Shown here in pieces: positions 33,390 to 40,075 of a stretch of 40,904 nt of DNA (the first letter of the stretch is position 1; the number at the start of each line of letters is the position of its first letter). This stretch comes from an uncultured Prevotella sp. GTDB lineage: Bacteria > Bacteroidota > Bacteroidia > Bacteroidales > Bacteroidaceae. The translations under genes were made by a program, and so were the position numbers. The stretch is taken from NCBI GenBank assembly GCA_946404405.1, contig CAMJDL010000028.1, forward strand, positions 1 through 40,904, written 5' to 3'. The notes beneath the pieces are model-generated. The model ran no database searches, was not told where the DNA came from, and saw only the letters and a program-made list of their open reading frames with translations.

Positions 33390-33420
33390 CAAGGAGGCAA
33401 GTTTTGCCTCCTTGTTTTTT
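33390..33420. terminator. Terminator after the PAP2 gene
   Basis: An 11-bp perfect stem (CAAGGAGGCAA with TTGCCTCCTTG), 3-nt loop and six Ts. It ends 2 bp from the stop codon of the converging TSCPD gene and probably serves both. Confidence 0.88.
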
Positions 33421-33688
33421 ATTCTGCTGTTGCGTTCTTCAACTTTTCCAGTGCCCTGCACAACTGGTCAGGGCACGATGTTCCCTTCATGCCGCAACGA
33501 ATACCATCCAGTCGGGGTAGCACGTCATCGATGCGCTGTCCCCTAACTAATTGGCTGATGCCCTGAAGGTTACCATTGCATCCGCCAATAAAGAATACCT
33601 GCTGGATGACATTGTTCTCATCCGTTGTCACGTCAATCATCTTCGAGCACGTGCCACTCGTTTCGTACATAATATGTTTCGTCTTCAT
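33419..33688 (-). CDS. TSCPD-domain protein (TIGR03905 type)
   Basis: An 89-residue cytosolic protein beginning YETSGTCSKMIDV and containing FIGGCNGNLQGIS and the GTSCPDQLCRAL segment that names the domain. TSCPD domains also occur at the C-terminus of some ribonucleotide reductases. As a free-standing small protein its function is unknown; conserved cysteines (GTC, GGC, GTSC) suggest metal or redox chemistry (inference). Confidence 0.85.
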   Translation of the reverse strand: MKTKHIMYETSGTCSKMIDVTTDENNVIQQVFFIGGCNGNLQGISQLVRGQRIDDVLPRLDGIRCGMKGTSCPDQLCRALEKLKNATAE

Positions 33689-33712
33689 ACATTATTATAT
33701 TATTATAGGCTG

Positions 33713-33744
33713 CAAAGATACGAATAAGCGAGTAAAAATGCAAA
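33713..33744 (-). promoter_or_regulatory. Promoter of the TSCPD gene
   Basis: On the minus strand TTTG (33744-33741) and TATCTTTG (33720-33713) are 24 bp apart, 25 bp before the start at 33688. Confidence 0.7.
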
Positions 33745-33782
33745 TGTATTTGCAATTTTTCTATCGGACTACAGAAAATGTG

Positions 33783-34142
33783 TTTTACCCATCACCCTAC
33801 ACTCAAATCTTCTGGAATGCCGATGTATAAAGGGATTGAGGCCAGCGTAGGGTCAGAGACACCCTACACTGACCCTTACCTTACCCTACACTAGCTCGCT
33901 ATTTTTCCGTAGGCAGCAAACTCTGATTCCGTAGGCTGCGAACTGGCAGACCGTGCCCGTCGGACTGATGGTTTGCATTAATGGTCTCAATTGCTAGTAT
34001 TAATGTCTACTGGCGTTAGTGGTGATACCTTGAGTGAGGGGTCAGTGTAGGGTGAGTGTAGGGTCAAGAGCACCCTACACTCCTTTCAATCCCTTTATAC
34101 ATCGGCATTCCAGAAGATTTGAGTGTAGGATGTGGGGTAAAT
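33783..34142. repeat. 360-bp inverted-repeat element, MITE-like
   Basis: A perfect 44-bp inverted repeat (33796-33839 with 34086-34129) extends outward with a few mismatches to about 57 bp. Inside each arm lies a small hairpin built of GTAGGGT/ACCCTAC with 7-nt loops (about 33847-33867 and 34057-34078). CCCTACACT-type motifs recur throughout. No open frame of note lies inside. No target-site duplication was found by eye. It could be a non-autonomous mobile element or a large transcribed hairpin. Confidence 0.8.
33867..34020. repeat. 22-bp periodic units, locus C (core of the inverted-repeat element)
   Basis: In one 22-bp register: CCCTACACT at 33862 and 33884; TTCCGT at 33905 and 33927; CCGT at 33907, 33929 and 33951; ATTAATG at 33977 and 33999. 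Neighbouring units agree at about 7-15 of 22 positions by eye, highest for 33911 versus 33933 and 33977 versus 33999. Confidence 0.7.
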
Positions 34143-34269
34143 CGATAAAAAGCCTTTTTCCAGAATAACGATTCTTGAGTTTGGGCTTCAGCCTCACAAG
34201 GGGATTGTCCACGTGTGAGCACAGATGTGACAGTACGAAGGCTGTATTTAACGTTCGTACCGTGCGTTA

Positions 34270-34378
34270 ATTACTAATAATTGCCGATGAATTACTAATA
34301 ATGAAAGTTAAAGAATCGCTGATTTTGAAAGATTTGCGATTACTAAGACTTTAGATTTTTAAAAACTTAGTAATTTTG
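34270..34378 (+). promoter_or_regulatory. Probable BlaI operator boxes and blaI promoter
   Basis: The 8-mer ATTACTAA occurs at 34270, 34291 and 34339, and its inverse TTAGTAAT at 34367-34374. The last two form a 9-bp dyad ATTACTAAG/CTTAGTAAT. The inverse copy overlaps the -7 element TAATTTTG (34371-34378), so binding there would block transcription of the blaI-blaR1 pair. BlaI/MecI-family repressors bind such dyads and usually repress their own genes. The rest of the gap 34143-34269 shows no gene. Confidence 0.6.
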
Positions 34379-34406
34379 CGGCAGACTAACAATAAAGGTA
34401 ATTGGC

Positions 34407-34781
34407 ATGAAACAACAGACATTGACCAGAGGTGAGATGCAGGTGATGAACGTTCTGTGGGATTTAGAAAAAGGGGCGTGCGTCAACGACATTCTGGAGC
34501 ATTATCCAGAACCGAAGCCTGCCTACACTACCATCGCCACTTTCCTGAAAATTCTGACACAAAAAGGATTCGTGGAATATAAGAAAGGAACGGGTAAATT
34601 GCTCATCTATAAGCCCCTTATCACCAAAGAGAAGTATCGTCGTCAGGTGATGGAGGAAGTGAAAGACGATTTCTTCGGCAATAGTTTCAAATCGATGTTT
34701 AGTTTCTTCGTGAAGGAAGAGCATATCTCTGCGGATGACATTAAGGAGCTCTTGAAACTGATGGAGAAGGATGCTTTATGA
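34407..34781 (+). CDS. BlaI/MecI/CopY-family transcriptional repressor
   Basis: A 124-residue protein with the BlaI winged helix: LTRGEMQVMNVLWDLEKG at the start, then YTTIATFLKILTQKGFV (recognition helix) and a positively charged wing. A C-terminal dimerisation helix follows. It overlaps the next gene (M56 peptidase) by 4 bp (ATGA). In BlaI-BlaR1 pairs the repressor is inactivated by a signal relayed by the sensor peptidase. No beta-lactamase gene lies in the window, so the target is more likely the downstream envelope gene or general wall stress (inference). Confidence 0.92.
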   Translation: MKQQTLTRGEMQVMNVLWDLEKGACVNDILEHYPEPKPAYTTIATFLKILTQKGFVEYKKGTGKLLIYKPLITKEKYRRQVMEEVKDDFFGNSFKSMFSFFVKEEHISADDIKELLKLMEKDAL

Positions 34782-36175
34782 TGACACTGTTTATATTTAG
34801 CATCAAGTCTGCCCTTGTGCTGACTTTGCTCTATCTGCCCTACACACTGATGCTGCGACAGGAGAGTTTCTTCCGCATGAATCGTATCACATTACTTACG
34901 ATTCTCGTGCTGGCTTTGGTGCTGCCGATGGTGGACATCCCCTCGTTGGCAACCCCCGCCCAATCTGTTGTCTATGAGATGCAACATCGTATTATGTTAA
35001 TGACACAGGAAGCTGAAACGGCTCCGATGTCATTGGCTGCAACAAGTCGTACAACTTCATGGTTAGGTATTCTCGCGCTTGTATACATGATAGGTATAAG
35101 TCTAGCGTTTTGCATCCGTCTTTGGCAGTTGTACCGAATTGGTCAGATCATTCGTGGCGGTTGTCTGTGGACTGATAAAAGCGAATATGCTACTGTCTAT
35201 TGCCATATTGATGACGTGTCCCCTTTTAGTTGGATGCGGAGTATAGTTATCAGCGAGAGTGACTACAAGCCTTTTGGCCGTGAAATTCTGCTACATGAGA
35301 AAGCCCATATTCTCAGTCTTCACTCGATGGACATCTTATTTTTGACGCTTGTAGAAGCAGTACAATGGTGGAATCCCATTGCCTATCTACTAGGACGTAG
35401 TCTTCGCGATGTCCATGAATATGAGGCCGATGACTATGTTCTGCATCAAGGCATTTCGTTGCACAATTATCAGGCGCTCCTCGTGAAGAAGGCCTTGGCA
35501 AATACTTCCTACGCTTTTGCCAACAACTTCACCCACAGCCTCATCAAGAAGCGCATCTATATGATGAATCATTCAAAATCAAGTCTTTGGCTCCGCAGCA
35601 AGGTACTATATGTCCTGCCTATGACACTCGTTGTGTTGACGGCTTTTGCCACACCAAAACTGAACGAAAAGGTAGAGGAAATAGTGGAGGGAACCGAGAA
35701 GGCTGTGGAGATACCAAAGCCAAGTCCTCAGCCTGACCAGCGACCTGAAAGTGTTCCATCATCCGATGCGACCGATATGCAATCCGCTGAGTCAGAAGAG
35801 ATTCCAGTGGTCAAGGAAACTACAGCAGACAGCCTTTCTTCCGTGGACTATGTCAACGCTGTCTATCGGAACGAAAACTTTGACCTTGCCCCCGAATTTC
35901 CAGGTGGTATGTCTGCGTTGCGGACTTTTGTGCAACAGCATGTGGCTCGGACTTTAGAGAATGATGCTTCTTTGGCAGGCAAACGGGCCTATGTACAGTT
36001 CCGCATCAGGAAAGACGGGACAATAGATAACATCGGACTGGTTCGTGGCGACAGAGAGGCATACCATGAGGCTGCCAAAATCGTAGAGCAGATGCCTCAA
36101 TGGACTCCTGCCCGCCGCTATGGAGAGCTTTCTGATGCGCATTTTGTCCTGTCCGTTGATTTTATTAATGACTAA
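34778..36175 (+). CDS. M56-family (BlaR1-like) membrane metallopeptidase with a TonB-like C-terminus
   Basis: A 465-residue protein. Several N-terminal membrane segments (about 1-130) surround a cytoplasmic M56 domain with the zinc motif HEKAH (HExxH, about residue 170) and the downstream EYEADDYV Glu motif. Another hydrophobic segment near residue 278 is followed by a Pro/Glu-rich spacer (PKPSPQPDQRPE) and a C-terminal TonB-type domain (AEFPGGMSALRTFVQQHVAR, VQFRIRKDGTIDN). It is expected to sense a signal through its periplasmic part and trigger cleavage or release of the BlaI-type repressor encoded just upstream. Confidence 0.9.
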   Translation: MMTLFIFSIKSALVLTLLYLPYTLMLRQESFFRMNRITLLTILVLALVLPMVDIPSLATPAQSVVYEMQHRIMLMTQEAETAPMSLAATSRTTSWLGILALVYMIGISLAFCIRLWQLYRIGQIIRGGCLWTDKSEYATVYCHIDDVSPFSWMRSIVISESDYKPFGREILLHEKAHILSLHSMDILFLTLVEAVQWWNPIAYLLGRSLRDVHEYEADDYVLHQGISLHNYQALLVKKALANTSYAFANNFTHSLIKKRIYMMNHSKSSLWLRSKVLYVLPMTLVVLTAFATPKLNEKVEEIVEGTEKAVEIPKPSPQPDQRPESVPSSDATDMQSAESEEIPVVKETTADSLSSVDYVNAVYRNENFDLAPEFPGGMSALRTFVQQHVARTLENDASLAGKRAYVQFRIRKDGTIDNIGLVRGDREAYHEAAKIVEQMPQWTPARRYGELSDAHFVLSVDFIND

Positions 36176-36185
36176 ACAAAAAACG

Positions 36186-38181
36186 ATGATGAGAAAATTA
36201 TTGCTTTTGTCTATCATGATTGTTGTTGCTGTCTGTCAGGCTACGGCCTCAGAACGCACCATAGTAAAGCCTGAAAGCATATATCATAATATGCTCGCCC
36301 TTCTGAGGACAGACTCCGTTATCATAAATGATACGGCAACCGTATTCTATCTGCATATCGCAAGAAGGGATGAGAACGCAATCTTCTTCAGCCATGAGAC
36401 CTGCCTAAGAGACATGAAAGGCCGCACCTATCCCCTCCGTCAAATGATTTCAGATAATACTATCCATCTAGACGAGCCGAGGACATTTGATGATATTGGT
36501 AAGAATGTGTTTGAAGTACAATTCGTATTTCCGCCATTGCCTGTTGATGTGACAGAAGTAGACATGATTGATCCACTGTTTTACAATCAAGGCATATTCG
36601 GCATGCGTCTTGATGGCAATCCCTTGCCACCCTCTCAGTTACCACAGGAAATTGAGGGACGAATGAAAGAAATCATGGCTCAGCAAGACACATTGCCCAA
36701 TATGGACTTTCGTTTTGGATGGGCTACCATTAAAGGGCATCTGATGGACTACAGACCTAATATGTGCAGTCAGATGACACTCGTATTTCGTCAGCCGAAC
36801 TCATCACCACATCAATATGGTGATACGCTTTGTGCTCAGGTATCGCCTACAGGTGACTTTACCTTCCGCATACCAGTTGCCCACATCACACCTGTCTCGC
36901 TGACATTTGAACCTTATCAACGAGGTAAGGGTATTGTCTATGTAGGACCAGACACAGAGACTGAAGTTTATTTCAATATGCGTGAGATAAACTATCGGTA
37001 TATGAATAATAAGCCCAACAGCAGCACCATACTCTACATAACGAAGGGTCCCTTGGCGCAATTGGTCAATGAGCTGAACGAGCATTTGTTTTTTTATAAT
37101 ATAGATTTCATCGTAAAGTACTTCGCAAACATCTTCACGGACAAAGAAGAGTGGGAACGTTATAAGGAAATACAGGCGATGCAGCCTACCAAACAACTGG
37201 AACTGCGGATGGCCGAACTCGACACCATGAAGGTTGATGAGCAATGGTCCCCAGCCATGAAGGAAATGGTCAGACTTTGCTGGCAGATTCAAACAGCGAT
37301 ACGGGTATTTACGTTCCCCCCAAAAGGAACTGGAAAATGGGGCCAATGAATCCCCAAAAGCCAAAGAGAGGTTGATTGCCTGGCAGCGAGATGCGGTGGT
37401 TGCGGAATTAGAGTCCCTTGAGCGTCTCGTGAAGGAGCCAAAGATGATCTACTGTCCAAACCTGAGTGATTTATTAGATTTCAGTATTCGTGTAAATACC
37501 CTCCTCCCGCCTTTTATTGAACGTGAGAAAACCGTTTGGAAGTTACTGGATAGGATGAGCAGTGAGTTCATGTTGCTTGACAGTGACGAGATTGCTGAAA
37601 CGTTGGTCAATCTTCCTCCAGCCTATCAACAATGGTTGCTGGCGTGGCAGGATATCTTCCGTGAGGAATATAATAGATTGGATGGGAAGGTAATTGTCGG
37701 TGATACCTTGCAGGGCATTCCAGATTCGTTGGTCTTCCAGACGCTATGTGAACGCTATCGTGGACATACTATCTTCATCAATTTTTGGCGAGGCGTCACC
37801 CCGACGTTATTGAATCATGTAATTTTACCATTACAACGTGAATTGGCTGACCTTGATATCGTATGGGTGAATGTCTATAATAGCAATCTAAACCTGAAGT
37901 CCAAGTATGCAGGATGGGAAAATGCTAACTGGCTGCGTTATTTTACGAAATTGCAAGGCGAGCATTATTATTACAACATGCCAAGCCGCATGGACTGGAT
38001 AAAGAGTTTCAATAAAACCATGGGCATCAGCAATTCCTTAGATGCCTATTGTATCGTTTCACCAGACGGCAGAATTGTCCGCAACAGCGATTCAAAGCCG
38101 ATACCAATCTGGTTGATGGGCTATCAAGACTACCTCGGCATCCGCCACTGCCTCTTCCAGACGGCTAGCCCTCGCAACTAA
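36186..38181 (+). pseudogene. Thioredoxin-fold exported protein, split by a frameshift in a C6 run
   Basis: Two frames join into one protein of about 664 residues. The first (36186-37349) has a signal peptide (RKLLLLSIMIVVAVCQATA) and a DUF4369-like middle part. The second enters at about 37316 and reads …PQKELENGANESPKAKERLIAWQ… to 38181. Removing one C from the six-C run at 37316-37321 restores a single frame with no stop. The C-terminal part has a thioredoxin-like fold (HTIFINFWRGVTPTLLNHV, IVSPDGRIV), but the CxxC site is replaced by GVTP. It follows blaR1 directly (10 bp) and may be its regulon member. The break could be real, phase-variable or a sequencing error. Confidence 0.8.
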
Positions 38182-38294
38182 TCCAAAATACACAGTGGAG
38201 ACCCTATTGTGCGCTTTTTCAGTTGTTTCTTTTTAGGGTAATAAGAGAGTCGGACAGGTTTGATTCTTTCATGATTCACTCTGAATAATGACAT

Positions 38295-38333
38295 TGCGGA
38301 CTGAAGTGGCATTTCTTCGGTCCGCAGTTTATT
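38295..38333 (+). terminator. Terminator after the thioredoxin-fold gene
   Basis: A 12-bp stem with one G-U pair (TGCGGACTGAAG 38295-38306 with CTTCGGTCCGCA 38315-38326), an 8-nt loop and a following GTTTATTT. Confidence 0.75.
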
Positions 38334-38345
38334 TAGTGCTTATCG

Positions 38346-38719
38346 CTCGTCGCCTTCGAGCGATAAGCGGATGAGCTTCGAGCGATATCCTTGATGAGAG
38401 GAAGGCTTACTATTAATAGATGCTATCTCAAGTATTAATAGTTGGAACTGCTACGATTAATAGTTGGAACTGCTACGATTAATAGTTACAGTTGTGATCA
38501 TTAATAGTAATGATTGCGGATATTAATCGTGGAAAGGATGTCGCCTTACGGTTGTTTGGACGTCACTTGCAGGGGGAAAGTGACTCGTATACAGGGAGTA
38601 AATGACGTTGGGACAGGGAGAGAGACAGTCTCTTGCGAGTCAGCAGCGAGTGTGTCTTATATCAGCAGCGGCCGCTGCTGATATTGTCTGCGGGCGTGTC
38701 TGAAGTCGGCAGCGTTCGT
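38346..38719. repeat. Drifting 22-bp repeat array, locus E (about 17 units)
   Basis: Starting at 38346 and stepping 22 bp, local matches recur in a fixed register: CTTCGAGCGATA at 38354 and 38376; ATTAAT at 38412, 38434, 38456, 38478, 38500 and 38522; CAGGG at 38570, 38592 and 38614; TCAGCAGCG at 38640 and 38662, with TCGGCAGCG at 38706. Adjacent units agree at about 8-14 of 22 positions by eye (22 of 22 for 38434 and 38456; chance is about 5-6), with weak joins at 38368/38390 and 38610/38632, while distant units do not match. Stop codons rule out coding. The array fills most of the gap between 38181 and 38777. Confidence 0.8.
38659..38684. repeat. 26-bp perfect palindrome inside the array
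   Basis: A perfect dyad without a loop, centred on GCGGCCGC with arms ATATCAGCAGCGG. A further perfect 11-bp stem (CTTATCGCTCG 38339-38349 with CGAGCGATAAG 38357-38367) lies at the left end of the array. Confidence 0.85.
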
Positions 38720-38776
38720 TGCGTACCTAATTTTTATACGCTTATACGAAGGGATAGATATTTCCCATAGAACGGT

Positions 38777-39064
38777 TTAGACTTTGTTCTTAGGATTTTT
38801 AGGGAACCAGCCTTTCTCTACACGCTTCTTCTGTTCGAACAGTTCTCCGATACCCCAAAGAGCCGAAGCTCCAAATACACCGAGAAAAGAAGACAGGTAT
38901 ATGTTCTCAATGAAAAGGGCGGCTACGCAACAGCTAGTACCAACGAGCAGATAGATGATCCAAGGGCGTGTGCCCCAGTAATATTCTGTCTTGATAACGA
39001 TTGGATGCCAGAGACCTATCGTAAGAAAGGTCATTGCTGCAATAAGAATTCCTGTATAATGCAT
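38777..39064 (-). CDS. DUF4491 small membrane protein
   Basis: A 95-residue protein with two to three hydrophobic segments (ILIAAMTFLTIGLWHPI, WIIYLLVGTSCCVAALFI, FLGVFGASALWGIGELF) and a positively charged tail. It matches the Bacteroidetes DUF4491 family, of unknown function. It begins 6 bp after mutY and is probably the last gene of the serB-mutY operon. Confidence 0.8.
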   Translation of the reverse strand: MHYTGILIAAMTFLTIGLWHPIVIKTEYYWGTRPWIIYLLVGTSCCVAALFIENIYLSSFLGVFGASALWGIGELFEQKKRVEKGWFPKNPKNKV

Positions 39065-39070
39065 ATGTGG

Positions 39071-40075
39071 TTATGTAAAGAGATCAGATAACAATATTTC
39101 TATGAGGCGGGGTAGGGCGTAGTTGTCGATGTCCGACTCTGGAATCCAGATGTAGTCAGAGGGAAGTGATGGGCGCTTATCTGGCTCCCACAGATAGAAG
39201 TCGGCATAGAGGATGCGGTGGGTAAGGATGTGCTTAACGTTTTGACGCAGCAAAACTGCGTCACACGGTATTTCATCAGTCAGCCAGGGTTCCCATAGTC
39301 CTTGCCAGATGTCGCCTGCACCACGACGATGGATGGCGGTTTGGCCCTTATACCTTATATATATATAAATAAGGTGGCGCTCACGAATCTTCAGAGTCTT
39401 CAGCTTGACGGGCAATTCCTGAATGCGGTTGGTGCGGAAGGCCTCGCAACTCTCCATCAACGGACAGACTTCGCATTTGGGTGATTGGGGCGTACACTGG
39501 ATAGCGCCAAAGTCCATGATGGCCTGATTGTATTCAGAGGTGAGAGGTGAGGGGTGAGAGGTGAGAGATTTGTCTGCAGGGAGTAGTTCTTGCGCCATAG
39601 CGGCAAAGAGCTTTTTGCCCTCGGTGGTGTTGATGGGTGTATCGATGCCAAAGTAGCGGGAGAGGACGCGATAGACGTTTCCATCGACGACGGCAGCAGG
39701 CAGATTGAAAGCTATGGAGCCGATGGCTGCAGCGGTATAGTCGCCAACACCCTTCAGTTTTTTGATTTCTTCAATCGTGTTGGGGAAACCACCATGGGCG
39801 ACGATTTGTTGGGCTGCATAGTGCAGATTGCGGGCACGACTGTAGTAGCCCAGTCCCTGCCATTCGCGCAGTACCTCGTCTTCCGTTGCAGCAGCGAGTG
39901 CTTCGACAGTAGGCCAACGGTACATAAAGCGTTCCCAGTATTCCCAGCCTTGCTTGACCTGCGTCTGCTGAAGAATAATTTCAGAAAGCCAAATGGCATA
40001 CGGGTCGCGTGTCTGTCGCCAAGGCAGATTGCGTCCGTTCTCCTGAAACCAGTCCAATAATGTCGTTGCAAACAT
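39071..40075 (-). CDS. mutY: A/G-specific adenine DNA glycosylase
   Basis: A 334-residue protein. The catalytic Glu lies in LSEIILQQTQV, the helix-hairpin-helix in LKGVGDYTAAAIGS, and the catalytic Asp in VVDGNVYR. The 4Fe-4S cluster ligands are in CTPQSPKCEVCPLMESC (spacing 6-2-5). A NUDIX-like C-terminal domain follows. MutY removes A opposite 8-oxoG and so prevents G to T changes. Residues about 169-181 (KSLTSHPSPLTSE) are encoded by a GAGGTGA heptamer tract and form an insertion before the conserved YNQAIMDFGA segment. Its ATG overlaps the serB stop by 1 bp. Confidence 0.92.
   Translation of the reverse strand: MFATTLLDWFQENGRNLPWRQTRDPYAIWLSEIILQQTQVKQGWEYWERFMYRWPTVEALAAATEDEVLREWQGLGYYSRARNLHYAAQQIVAHGGFPNTIEEIKKLKGVGDYTAAAIGSIAFNLPAAVVDGNVYRVLSRYFGIDTPINTTEGKKLFAAMAQELLPADKSLTSHPSPLTSEYNQAIMDFGAIQCTPQSPKCEVCPLMESCEAFRTNRIQELPVKLKTLKIRERHLIYIYIRYKGQTAIHRRGAGDIWQGLWEPWLTDEIPCDAVLLRQNVKHILTHRILYADFYLWEPDKRPSLPSDYIWIPESDIDNYALPRLIEILLSDLFT
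39537..39571 (+). repeat. GAGGTGA heptamer tract inside mutY
   Basis: Four units GAGGTGA, GAGGTGA, GGGGTGA, GAGGTGA followed by the related GAGATTT (plus-strand reading). Gain or loss of one unit would shift the mutY frame. Confidence 0.85.

Noticed and set aside
33576..33830. An 84-residue plus-strand frame across the TSCPD promoter
   Set aside because: It is mostly antisense to the TSCPD gene, low in complexity and ends in the inverted-repeat element.
36120..36185. Longer start for the thioredoxin-fold gene inside blaR1
   Set aside because: It would overlap blaR1 by 56 bp and bury the signal peptide; the ATG at 36186 places it at the N-terminus.
38412..38540. Replication or plasmid iterons
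   Set aside because: The ATTAAT units resemble iterons, but there is no replication initiator gene nearby and the motif drifts into unrelated sequence in the same register.
38346..38719. CRISPR array
   Set aside because: The period is 22 bp with no constant repeat alternating with unique spacers; neighbouring units are variants of each other, and no cas gene is present.
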